Shown: in pieces, positions 8,335 through 15,739 of the stretch | Layout: each line of letters opens with the position of its first letter | How positions within the stretch are numbered: the first letter of the stretch is position 1 | NCBI GenBank assembly: GCA_937885815.1 | Contig: CALABM010000072.1 | Span: forward strand, 1-17,625 | Direction: 5' to 3' | DNA from: an uncultured Verrucomicrobiales bacterium | Lineage (GTDB): Bacteria > Verrucomicrobiota > Verrucomicrobiia > Verrucomicrobiales > Akkermansiaceae | DNA length: 17,625 nucleotides | Program-made: the position numbers and the translations under genes | The notes under the pieces: model-generated | Told to the model about the DNA's origin: nothing | The model's input: the letters and a program-made list of their open reading frames with translations, nothing else | Databases searched by the model: none

Positions 8335-9309
8335 TCAGAGGGCTGAAGAAATATTCTGAGTAACCTGCCGCCCATTTGGCAGGCGAAGGGTGAAAGCTGT
8401 TGCGCCGGGTGACATGGTGAAGTCCATTATGGCCGGAAGCGCTTCATGGAAGGGAATACCATTGATAGGTTTAACAGGGAGGCCGTTACTGTCAATAATC
8501 TCTGCTCCTTTGCAGAGAATGATTCGTTCCGAGGCTGCTTCCGCAAATATTTCCTCTTCCTTCCGCATGTCAGCCGCGAGTTTGAGATCCCAGAGGTCCT
8601 GGCTCGGGATGTCAGAACCGGAGCTTGAATTCAAATCATCGAGCTCACTGAAGGCGAGGGCGGCAGGGCTGCCCGGTATGCTCAGTTCTCGCCCTAGGCC
8701 CAGAAGAACGAATTTGGTATATCCGCGTTTTCCTTCGTTCATTTCCCTGCAGATGGTTTTACTGAGGGACTTAACCTCCTCTAAATCATTGATTCTTCCA
8801 TTAGTCAAAAAGAGGCAGATAAGCCAGCCGCGGGGATCGAAGTGATTCAGGAAATAGCGAATGGCCGGAGCAAGGTATGCGGTCTGGCCGGCATTCTTCG
8901 GAAGAGTGAAAGTATGAGTTTCAGCCGCGATGCGGTCTAGTTTTCCGATTTCTTGAACCTCTGAACCTTCGCTGATGCCTTGTTTTGCGTTCTTTTTGCT
9001 CAGCCCGAAATAGATGGCGGTTGTCTTTCTTTCTTTATCGAACGCTGCAAGAAATGACGCCATTTTTCTGGCGACCGGTTCTACGCAGTTAGGGGAAGTA
9101 AGGCCTCCGAATAAATCACTTACAGTACGGGAACCGCCATATATATCAGCCATGGAGCTTGCGCCATTGATAGCCAGCCCTGTCTGAGCATGTTCCAGAA
9201 TAGGACGCATCAGTACATAAGCCTTCACTCTTACAGAACCATCCTGCATTTTCCATGCATTGACTTCTCCGAAAGTATCTTGAATTAAGCTTGAAGCGAG
9301 CTGTGCCAT
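8335..9309 (-). CDS. vWA-fold protein with asparagine-substituted MIDAS
   Basis: 324 residues from the first ATG (9307-9309). A von Willebrand A fold is suggested by GLAINGASSM at 44-53 (where DxSxS normally sits), GQTAYLAPAIRYFLNHF at 141-157 (the MIDAS threonine and following helix, as in TerF-type vWA proteins), ICLFLTNGRINDLEEVK at 164-180 (normally TDG), and FVLLGLG at 200-206. Both expected acidic MIDAS residues are Asn (N48, N170) and the first Ser is Ala (A50), so classical Mg-dependent ligand binding is doubtful. A C-terminal part (about 262-324) looks beta-rich. The frame extends to a TTG at 9393, but that codon lies within the predicted -35 hexamer, so I reject it. It is the first gene of the SrfB/SrfC-like operon, 41 nt ahead of the next. 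Probable role: protein-protein interaction. Confidence 0.72.
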   Translation of the reverse strand: MAQLASSLIQDTFGEVNAWKMQDGSVRVKAYVLMRPILEHAQTGLAINGASSMADIYGGSRTVSDLFGGLTSPNCVEPVARKMASFLAAFDKERKTTAIYFGLSKKNAKQGISEGSEVQEIGKLDRIAAETHTFTLPKNAGQTAYLAPAIRYFLNHFDPRGWLICLFLTNGRINDLEEVKSLSKTICREMNEGKRGYTKFVLLGLGRELSIPGSPAALAFSELDDLNSSSGSDIPSQDLWDLKLAADMRKEEEIFAEAASERIILCKGAEIIDSNGLPVKPINGIPFHEALPAIMDFTMSPGATAFTLRLPNGRQVTQNISSAL

Positions 9310-9364
9310 CTGGAAAAAATAATAGTGATTGAAGAGGATAACTTCTGAGAAGATATCATTCGTA

Positions 9365-9393
9365 ATGGTACTTCCAAACCCTTGATGTGTCAA
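9365..9393 (-). promoter_or_regulatory. Sigma70-type promoter of the SrfB/SrfC-like operon
   Basis: Reading the minus strand: TTGACA (9393-9388), a 17-bp spacer, and TACCAT (9370-9365), which matches four of six consensus -10 bases. Initiation would fall near 9358, leaving a leader of about 49 nt before the ATG at 9309. It lies in the longest gap between the two minus-strand operons. Confidence 0.6.
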
Positions 9394-9421
9394 GGGAATT
9401 TTGTGAGCGTATTACTGAAAA

Positions 9422-9434
9422 CTGATAGTATCAG
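9422..9434. promoter_or_regulatory. 13-bp perfect palindrome, possible operator or weak terminator
   Basis: CTGATAGTATCAG is a perfect inverted repeat (6-1-6), centred about 35 bp upstream of the predicted -35 box of the SrfB/SrfC-like operon. On the minus strand it is followed by TTTT, so as RNA it could also form a short 5-bp stem and act as a weak terminator for the upstream membrane-protein gene. The sequence alone does not separate the two readings. Confidence 0.3.
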
Positions 9435-9478
9435 AAGCAGCCTGCTGGTAAGATAGACTCAAAAACTAACCGTTTTGT

Positions 9479-10306
9479 TCACTGATAATCGTTATTTTTT
9501 TTCGTTAGGGCTAAAAAGGAGAGTATTAAGGCTATAGGAACGTTTAAAATCAGAGCCGGAATGGTTAAATATATACCATCTTCATTCGGTGTGGGGCATA
9601 TGATATACCAGAGCAGGCAGGTGAGCAAGGGCAGTAGTAGGCAGATGTACGCTGAGACCGGCTTGCTGATTTTGTTCCGCTTTTTCAGGCTGAGCAAATA
9701 CGGTATTCCGCACAGAAGGGCCGGCATGACCAGCAGCGCATGCAGCAGGCCTGTTTCGGCATATCTTTGCCATTCGTTGGAGCCGTGGTACATCTTATCC
9801 GGGTATGTGGCAGGGCTAGGGCTGCGGCCTGGCTCCAGTGTTCCGTATTCGGCCAAGTACAGGCAGCGGCCATCCCGGAGCTGAATGAGCCAAGGGGTGC
9901 AATCCAGAGTGTATTCTGAAAAATCACTCTGGACGATGAGCTTTTCGCCGCGGTTGTAAACGCTGCTGACGGCAGCGGTGCCACCTTCGCGGGCAATTGC
10001 TCTGTTAATTTCCGCGTAGTGTTTGCGGGGAAGCTCTGCCGGAGTGAGACGGAGATTGCTCAGCGCGGTTTGTATCCATTCATCCGAAGCGGGGAAGGAG
10101 AAGTATACCGGGCGCCATTCCTGAAGCTCGTGATCATAGCCATTCGGGTGGAATATTAGGCGCTCCGGGGAATCCCCTAGCCAAGGTGCTGCTGCGGAAG
10201 CCCATGCGCGTTCTGCCGCCAGATGCTCCAGCAGGCGGATGCCGCTGCTGGCGCACAGGTAGAATATGAGTGGCACAAGGAGGCTATATCCCAGAATGGA
10301 CTTCAT
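9479..10306 (-). CDS. Predicted four-helix membrane protein, unknown function
   Basis: 275 residues from ATG 10304-10306. Hydrophobic helices lie at about 4-23, 190-208, 219-238 and 250-269. Between the first and second is a hydrophilic domain of roughly 160 residues, probably periplasmic, with two cysteines (in YLC of helix 1 and DCTPW of the loop). The very C-terminus (KKNNDYQ) is charged and probably cytoplasmic. The frame extends to a GTG at 10378, but that would overlap the upstream peptidase gene by 62 nt and place a Pro-rich stretch before the first helix. The ATG leaves a 10-nt gap, so it is preferred. It is the last gene of the PH-M3-M3 operon. I recognise no family; a link to the exported peptidases is guesswork from position. 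Confidence 0.7.
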   Translation of the reverse strand: MKSILGYSLLVPLIFYLCASSGIRLLEHLAAERAWASAAAPWLGDSPERLIFHPNGYDHELQEWRPVYFSFPASDEWIQTALSNLRLTPAELPRKHYAEINRAIAREGGTAAVSSVYNRGEKLIVQSDFSEYTLDCTPWLIQLRDGRCLYLAEYGTLEPGRSPSPATYPDKMYHGSNEWQRYAETGLLHALLVMPALLCGIPYLLSLKKRNKISKPVSAYICLLLPLLTCLLWYIICPTPNEDGIYLTIPALILNVPIALILSFLALTKKNNDYQ

Positions 10307-10316
10307 GCAGCAGAAA

Positions 10317-12512
10317 TCAGGGGTGTGAATACTGGCGGATGAGGGCCTCGGGGGAGGGGGCTCTTCCAAGGAATTCACGGATTTGCTCCGCGGCGGGGAT
10401 GCTGCTGCCGCGGTTCAGAATGGCCCGGCGATACGCTGCGCCGGTGGCCGGATTCAGTATGCCTTCCTGACGGAAGCGGCTGAAAGCGTCCGCCGCCAGC
10501 ACTTCGCACCATTTGTAGGTGTACAGGCAGGCTGCGTATCCCTCCGAAAAGACGTGGGTAAGCGTGCGGAGCTCACTCGGGGGCTGTACCGTGTACGGGA
10601 ACAGCCAGGGCCCTACGATTTCGTTTGTTACCTCATCCAAGGGGCGGCCGCGGTAACGCTCTATATAGTGCATGTGGAGCTCTAAATCCAGCTTGGCCGC
10701 CAGTAGCATGCGCATGTGGGATTCGATGGGGTTGCTCCCTCGTGAGGCTGCCAGTTGCTGGGCCAGTTCAGCGGGGATGGGCTCTCCGGTTGCGTGGTGG
10801 AAGGCAAAGGTGGCGAGGGCTTCCGGCTCCCAAATCCAGTTTTCCTGCAGGTGGCTGGGCATTTCCACGAAGTCTCGCTCCACTTCTGCGGTGCAGTGAG
10901 GCCTGATTTCTCCGTGGCCGAGCATCATATGCATCAGATGTCCGAACTCATGGAAGAGCATGTAAAGGTCGCCGTGGTGCAGCAGCTGCCGACGGCCGGG
11001 GGCGGGCGATGCGAAGTTTGCCACGAGGGCGGCCAAGTGAGGCTCTCCCACGCTGCCATCAGCGGCGGGATTGCCGTCTCTCAGCGGTATGCACCAAGCC
11101 ATGGCGCGTTTGCCCTGACGTTTGTAGAGGTCCAGATAGAAGCTGCCCATGTGTGTGCCGGTCTCGGCATCTTTTGCCGTGAAGCAACGTACACTCGGGT
11201 GCCATACTTCCACGCTGCCTTCCGGGCAGATTTCACCCGGCTTCAGGCAGACGCAGGGCAGTTCTTCAAACTTGAGGCCGAGCAGGTTGCTCCAGATGTT
11301 CAGTAGGCCCTCAATCACTTTTTCTTCCTGCAGATAGGGGGTGATGGCTCTGACGTCGAACCGGTTGCGCTGAGGGGGCAAGTGGCGGTTCAGGTAGGCC
11401 GTATCCCATGGGTTCACGGAGGTGAGCTCCTGCCCGCAGGCTTGGGAATAGCGCTGCATTTCGGAGGCTACATAGGCATCCCACGCGGGTTTGCTGCGCT
11501 CCAGCAGGTCATTAATGAAAGCGAGGGCGGCTTCTCCGCTACCCATCATGCGGTGGGCCGCTTCCATATCCGCGAAGTTCTTGTACCCTCGCAGGTTGGC
11601 CAGCTCGTAGCGCAACTCGAGTATGCGTGCGATAATCGGCTCCGTATCAAGCGTGCGGGATGTGCCAGCTGAGGTGACGCCCAGCCAGCAGCGGCGGCGG
11701 GTTTCCGGCACTTCACAGTATTGCAGCACAGCATTGGCGTGGGAGGTCGTCAGGTTGATGAGCCATGCCGGTTCCTCAGGGGTGGCGAGGCCTCTCTGTT
11801 GAGCCTCTTCGGCGGCGCGGTTCATCCAGCCCTGAGGCATGCCTTTAAGTTCCTCGGGGTCAGTGATAACGAGTTCCCATACCTGAGGGGACACTTTGGC
11901 GTACTGGCTGAAGCGGAAGCCGAGCTTGGTGAGCTCCAGCTCAATCTGTGCTTTTCTGGCCTGCTGTTCCGGGCTGAGGAAGATTCCGCTTTCTGTGAGT
12001 TGAGCCATGGTCTGCTGTACGAAGCGCTGTTTAGCCGGGCTTAGTTCCTGCACCCAGGGCGCGGAAGCTGCATTCCTGAGCACCTCTGCGATACGTGCCG
12101 TATACGTGCCATCTGCGCGGAAGGCGGTGGTTTCCTGCATCAAAGTCTCCATCATGTGCTGCATCTCTCTGTTTCCCAGGGTGAGGTGCAGGTGGTAGAC
12201 GTAGTTCATGGCTTGCTTGAGGTTTTCATCCGCCTCATATAAAGCGAGGAAGGTATTCTGGAAAGTAGCGGTTTCCGGGGTGACGGCTGCGATGGCGGCG
12301 TAACGCTCACGAGCCTCCGCGATGGCGATTCGGACATCATGCAGCGCCTGCTGTGGCGTCATGCGTGACCATGCGGGGTACAGAGCTGTGCGGAAGAAGG
12401 GCGTTTGCTGGGCCTCCGCAGCGGCGATTGGCTGAGGTGCGGGCTGCTCAGCAGGAAGAAGAGGGGATAACCCGAGCAGGGTACTGATGAGGATAAGAGC
12501 TGAGGTCTTCAT
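10317..12512 (-). CDS. Exported M3-family zinc metallopeptidase (second of tandem pair)
   Basis: 731 residues. The catalytic zinc site is HEFGH at 521-525 with the third ligand E550 (in DFVEMPSH), the 25-residue spacing known from neurolysin-type M3 enzymes. The flanking LYMLFHEFGHLMHMML is characteristic of thimet oligopeptidase/oligopeptidase A/Dcp. Length is close to the roughly 680 residues of OpdA or Dcp plus a leader. Residues 1-20 (MKTSALILISTLLGLSPLLP) look like a signal peptide, without a lipobox cysteine, so the enzyme is expected in the periplasm, cleaving short peptides. Its ATG overlaps the stop of the upstream paralogue in a 4-nt ATGA, implying translational coupling. Substrate specificity (dipeptidyl carboxypeptidase or endopeptidase) cannot be read from the sequence. 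All expected catalytic residues are present. Confidence 0.92.
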   Translation of the reverse strand: MKTSALILISTLLGLSPLLPAEQPAPQPIAAAEAQQTPFFRTALYPAWSRMTPQQALHDVRIAIAEARERYAAIAAVTPETATFQNTFLALYEADENLKQAMNYVYHLHLTLGNREMQHMMETLMQETTAFRADGTYTARIAEVLRNAASAPWVQELSPAKQRFVQQTMAQLTESGIFLSPEQQARKAQIELELTKLGFRFSQYAKVSPQVWELVITDPEELKGMPQGWMNRAAEEAQQRGLATPEEPAWLINLTTSHANAVLQYCEVPETRRRCWLGVTSAGTSRTLDTEPIIARILELRYELANLRGYKNFADMEAAHRMMGSGEAALAFINDLLERSKPAWDAYVASEMQRYSQACGQELTSVNPWDTAYLNRHLPPQRNRFDVRAITPYLQEEKVIEGLLNIWSNLLGLKFEELPCVCLKPGEICPEGSVEVWHPSVRCFTAKDAETGTHMGSFYLDLYKRQGKRAMAWCIPLRDGNPAADGSVGEPHLAALVANFASPAPGRRQLLHHGDLYMLFHEFGHLMHMMLGHGEIRPHCTAEVERDFVEMPSHLQENWIWEPEALATFAFHHATGEPIPAELAQQLAASRGSNPIESHMRMLLAAKLDLELHMHYIERYRGRPLDEVTNEIVGPWLFPYTVQPPSELRTLTHVFSEGYAACLYTYKWCEVLAADAFSRFRQEGILNPATGAAYRRAILNRGSSIPAAEQIREFLGRAPSPEALIRQYSHP

Positions 12513-14707
12513 GGCGAGGGGGATGATTGTGGTTGGTAACGGCGCATGAGCGCCTCGGGGGTGGGCTCGCGGCCCAGAAAATCACGAATGAGTTCGGCTG
12601 CGGGGACGCTACCGCCCCGGTTCAGGATGGTGCGGCGATATTCTGCGCCGATGGCGGGGTTCAGCAAGCCTTCTCTGCGGAAGCGCTCAAAGGCATCCGC
12701 CGCCATGACTTCGCACCACTTATAGGTGTACAAGTTGGCTGCGTAACCATCGGATATACAATGAGTCAGGGTACGCATGACGCTGGGAGGTTGCTGGCTG
12801 TAGGGCATGCTCCAAGGAGCGAGAAGCTCGGCGGAGGCTTCATCCAGCGGGCGCCCTTTGAACTTTTCATCGTAGTACATGTTCATCTCCAAATCCAGTT
12901 TGGCGGAGCAGAGCATGTATATGTGCTGCTGGATGGGAAGTTGGTTCAGGCTGGCCGCCAGCATGTCCGCGAGGTGTTGAGGTATAGGCTCTCCGGTTTC
13001 GAAGTGGCGGGCAAAGGTGCTGAGGACTTCCGGGCTCCAAATCCAGGTTTCCATCAGATGACTCGGAAATTCCACGAAATCTCGCTCTACGCTCATGGCA
13101 TTATGCGCGCGGAGTTCGCCATGAGCCAGCATGATGTGCATCAGATGCCCAAACTCGTGGAATAGGTTGTATAAATCATGATGCGTGAATAAGTGCGGAT
13201 GCCCCTCTTGCCTTGGCGGAGGGGTGAGATTGGCGCACAGGCATGCGAGGTGCGGGGTGCCCACGCCTCCGGTAGAAGACGGATTACCGAAGCGTAAGGG
13301 CATGCACCAAGCTTGGCTCCGCTTATTCCGGCGCGGGTATAAATCCAGATAGAAGCTGCCCAAGTGGGCCCCGCTCTCAGTATCATATGCCGCAAACACG
13401 CGCACCTGCGGATGCCATACTTCCACATGATTCTCCGGGTAAGCCGCGCCTCTGGCCACGCAGGCTGTGGGCAGCTCCTCAAAGCGTATGCCGAGCATGC
13501 CGGCCCAGAGCTTCATTAGGCCGTCCAGTACCCTGTCTGCCTGCAGATAGGGGGTGAGGACTGTGGCATTGAATGCCGGTGCGCGCCCCGGTAGCATGTC
13601 ATCATAATATGCTTCATCCCAAGGATTAATCTGCTGCAGCGGCCTGCCGTACAGCCGGGAGTGGCGGGCGAGTTTTTCTGCCACATAGGCGTCCCATGCG
13701 GGTTTGCTGCGTGCCAGCATGTCATTCACAAAGGCCAGCGCGGCTTCCGCATTTCCCATTATTCGGGTTCGGGTCTGTAGGTCGGCATAGTTCTTGAAGC
13801 CGAGCAGCTGTGCTTTTTCCTGCCGCAGTTCCATGATGCGCGAGATGATGGGCTCATTGTCCGCCATGGCATGCATGGTGCCGGCGGAGTGAACGCCTAT
13901 CCAGCACTTGCGGCGTGTTTCTTCCACTGTGCAGAGGCTCAGCACTTGTTGAGCGCTGTGAGCAGTCACCAGCCAGGCAGGATTTTCCGCTGAAGCGCTG
14001 CCCTGTGCAATCGCTGCTGCGGAGGCCTGTTGCATCCATTGGGCTGGCATGCCGTGCAGTTCACTCTGGTTTGTGATGAGCAGCTGCCAGCGTGAGGTCC
14101 CTTGGGCGGCGTAGGAATTAAAGATGTAGCCGAGCTGTTTGAGCTCTTGCTCAATTTCAACCAGTCTTGCTCTCTGCTCCGGGGGGAGTGTTACTCCGGA
14201 GAGCTGCATGTCATCCAGAATACGCCGGGCAAAACGTTGTTTTGCGGGGCTTAGCTCCTGCATGAAGGGGGCTGCAGCAGCTTGTTGTAATACGGACCAT
14301 ATTCGCGCAGGACTCGGGCGGCTTTTTTCATGCTCCACTATGGCATTCCCCATGGCATTCATGACTCGCTGCCATGTGGGGTGGCTGGCTACATTTGAGA
14401 TATGATAGAGAAAGCTTTGTACTTGGCGCAGGTTTTCATCTGATTCATAGCAGGCCAGAAATGTGTTTTCAAAAGTCATTTCATGCGGCTGCAGCTCAGC
14501 GATGGCTGCTTGCTTGCGAGCCGCTTCCTCCAGCGCAGAGTGTACATCACGCAGCGCTCGCTGCGGTGTCATCTGTGACCAGCGCGGGTACTGCTCCGTG
14601 CGGAAAAATGGGTGAGCCTGCAGCTCTGCCATCGGCTGAGCTACCGGTCGCGCCGGGCTCATGCCTATGAATAGAAGAGGCAGAAGGAGCAGGTGTCGTA
14701 TAGCCAT
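12509..14707 (-). CDS. Exported M3-family zinc metallopeptidase (first of tandem pair)
   Basis: 732 residues from ATG 14705-14707. Zinc site HEFGH is at 517-521, third ligand E546 in DFVEFPSH. The N-terminus MAIRHLLLLPLLFIGMSPAR is a signal-peptide-like hydrophobic stretch, so a periplasmic location is predicted. It is clearly paralogous to the next gene over its whole length: shared blocks include FFRT-YP-WS-MTPQ near residue 35, ELSPAKQRF near 151, SKPAWDAYVA near 334 and TYKWCEV near the C-terminus. Many positions differ, so the duplication is not recent. The shared order and size suggest tandem gene duplication followed by specialisation. It lies 23 nt after the PH-like gene and has no Shine-Dalgarno. 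Confidence 0.92.
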   Translation of the reverse strand: MAIRHLLLLPLLFIGMSPARPVAQPMAELQAHPFFRTEQYPRWSQMTPQRALRDVHSALEEAARKQAAIAELQPHEMTFENTFLACYESDENLRQVQSFLYHISNVASHPTWQRVMNAMGNAIVEHEKSRPSPARIWSVLQQAAAAPFMQELSPAKQRFARRILDDMQLSGVTLPPEQRARLVEIEQELKQLGYIFNSYAAQGTSRWQLLITNQSELHGMPAQWMQQASAAAIAQGSASAENPAWLVTAHSAQQVLSLCTVEETRRKCWIGVHSAGTMHAMADNEPIISRIMELRQEKAQLLGFKNYADLQTRTRIMGNAEAALAFVNDMLARSKPAWDAYVAEKLARHSRLYGRPLQQINPWDEAYYDDMLPGRAPAFNATVLTPYLQADRVLDGLMKLWAGMLGIRFEELPTACVARGAAYPENHVEVWHPQVRVFAAYDTESGAHLGSFYLDLYPRRNKRSQAWCMPLRFGNPSSTGGVGTPHLACLCANLTPPPRQEGHPHLFTHHDLYNLFHEFGHLMHIMLAHGELRAHNAMSVERDFVEFPSHLMETWIWSPEVLSTFARHFETGEPIPQHLADMLAASLNQLPIQQHIYMLCSAKLDLEMNMYYDEKFKGRPLDEASAELLAPWSMPYSQQPPSVMRTLTHCISDGYAANLYTYKWCEVMAADAFERFRREGLLNPAIGAEYRRTILNRGGSVPAAELIRDFLGREPTPEALMRRYQPQSSPSP

Positions 14708-14730
14708 GGGCGGAGCAGGGAATTAGGTCC

Positions 14731-15189
14731 TCATACGGACCAGGGAGAGGCATTGTAGGCGGCGTCTGCCGCAGAGCTGACGAGCATGCGTACGCGGTCT
14801 ACGTCTGCCACGCGAAGGAAGCCGCGCGGTGTGCGGGTTTCAGTACGCTCATCATAGTCGTGATCGAAGATGACATCTCCGCTGCCATTTGGCTCTTCAT
14901 TTACCTTCTGAATCATGCCGAGCATCAGGGGCCATTCCTGCAGCTCTCCGGTGGTGAGGAGTACCACGGCGCGTTTAGCTGTGAGCAGGTAAAGAGGGGC
15001 CGCTGCTGCGGCTGGGGCAGGGTGAGGACGGCCTCCGAAAAGTCCCTTCAGCTTAGCCATAAAGCTTTCCGGTTGCACGGCCGCTATTGTCGGGGCTGTG
15101 GCCAGAGGCTTGCCGACCCACAGTAGCTCCTCCTGCGGGCGCAGGATGGCATGTACACGGGCCTGTTCATCGGCAGTGAGTGTGTTCAT
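14731..15189 (-). CDS. Small PH-like (bacterial pleckstrin-homology-type) domain protein
   Basis: 152 residues from ATG 15187-15189. The start region, ILRPQEELLWVGKP at 15-28, and the central strand LYLLTAKRAVVL at 66-77 follow the pattern of bacterial PH-like domains (E-x-x-LW-x-G-x-P, then a 'LT-x-x-R' strand). An Ala/Pro-rich linker (57-65) separates them. There is no signal peptide or membrane helix, so it is probably cytoplasmic. The frame extends to a TTG at 15273, but a TTGACA-type promoter lies inside that extension, so the ATG is preferred. It is the first gene of the operon with the two exported peptidases. Function unknown; the PH assignment is moderate because such domains are short and divergent. 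Confidence 0.6.
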   Translation of the reverse strand: MNTLTADEQARVHAILRPQEELLWVGKPLATAPTIAAVQPESFMAKLKGLFGGRPHPAPAAAAAPLYLLTAKRAVVLLTTGELQEWPLMLGMIQKVNEEPNGSGDVIFDHDYDERTETRTPRGFLRVADVDRVRMLVSSAADAAYNASPWSV

Positions 15190-15196
15190 GCATAGA

Positions 15197-15225
15197 AGCC
15201 TAGCAGATAAGGCGTGTGGTGTCAA
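15197..15225 (-). promoter_or_regulatory. Promoter for the PH-M3-M3 operon, possibly leaderless
   Basis: Minus strand: a consensus TTGACA (15225-15220), a 17-bp spacer, then TAGGCT (15202-15197), a poor -10 (three of six), preceded by TGC as in an extended -10. Initiation would fall at about 15190, one base or so before the ATG at 15189, so the mRNA would have almost no leader. Confidence 0.45.
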
Positions 15226-15266
15226 TGTTTTGTTGCGCGTAAATGAGCCAGCGTGAGAGATTCTTC

Positions 15267-15295
15267 TTGCCAAGTATGGCGCGTTTCTGTAGAAT
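15267..15295 (+). promoter_or_regulatory. Promoter for the YbjQ-family gene
   Basis: TTGCCA (15267-15272), a 17-bp spacer, TAGAAT (15290-15295); each hexamer matches consensus at five of six positions. Initiation near 15302 gives a leader of about 19 nt before ATG 15321. This supports that start over the ATG at 15243, which lies upstream of the promoter. It diverges from the PH-M3-M3 promoter. Confidence 0.6.
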
Positions 15296-15320
15296 GAGTT
15301 CAGTTAACTTTAGAACTACC

Positions 15321-15719
15321 ATGCAAGAGAAAAAAATACCAACACCCCGTAAAGTGAATAAAGTAGTCATGCCCGCCGGAATCGGTGGCATGCTTATGGT
15401 AACGACTGATTCTGTCCCCGGGCGTCAGATTACCAAGACAATTGGCCTCGTAATGGGCAGTAGTGCTCAGGTACTGGGGATTTCCAAAGGACTGACAGCC
15501 GGGCTGGGGCAGATACTGGGTGGCGGTGATGTGCCGGACTATAATGCACTGCTGCAGACTGCACGTCAGACGGCCTTGAGCAGGCTGATGCAGCAGGCGG
15601 CTGCGCTTAGGGCTAATGCCGTGGTGGGCTTGCGCTTGACGACTTCCGATATCGGGACGGGCGTGGCTGAAGTATGCGCGTACGGTACGGCAGTGAAGCT
15701 TAATGACTGCGCAGATTGA
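15321..15719 (+). CDS. YbjQ / UPF0145-family protein
   Basis: 132 residues. The family pattern is clear: VTTDSVPGRQITKTIGLVMG at 27-46, GGGDVPDYNALLQTARQTAL at 67-86 (normally GGE..Y..LL..AR..AL), RANAVVGLRL at 97-106 and a terminal VCAYGTAVKL at 118-127. YbjQ proteins are about 105 residues and form pentamers; they have been called heavy-metal-binding, but the role is not established. The N-terminal 20 residues exceed the family core. An in-frame ATG at 15243 would add 26 residues, but those lie across the predicted promoter. It is the only plus-strand gene found here, divergent from the PH-like gene and convergent with the acetyltransferase gene 20 bp away. No clear terminator is seen. Confidence 0.82.
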   Translation: MQEKKIPTPRKVNKVVMPAGIGGMLMVTTDSVPGRQITKTIGLVMGSSAQVLGISKGLTAGLGQILGGGDVPDYNALLQTARQTALSRLMQQAAALRANAVVGLRLTTSDIGTGVAEVCAYGTAVKLNDCAD

Positions 15720-15739
15720 GCACTTAGTGTTCGCCCTGA

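Noticed and set aside
10307..10378. GTG-initiated extension of the four-helix membrane protein
   Set aside because: It overlaps the peptidase gene by 62 nt and places a Pro-rich stretch before the first helix.
10755..13165. Plus-strand frames of 183 and 212 residues opposite the M3 peptidases
   Set aside because: Antisense to full-length peptidase genes with intact zinc sites; no motif and no promoter.
15190..15273. TTG-initiated extension of the PH-like protein
   Set aside because: It crosses a TTGACA-type promoter and the divergent YbjQ promoter region; the ATG at 15189 begins the conserved part.
15720..15739. Bidirectional terminator between the convergent YbjQ and acetyltransferase genes
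   Set aside because: Only a very short imperfect repeat (CACTTAGTG) with no loop and no T-run.
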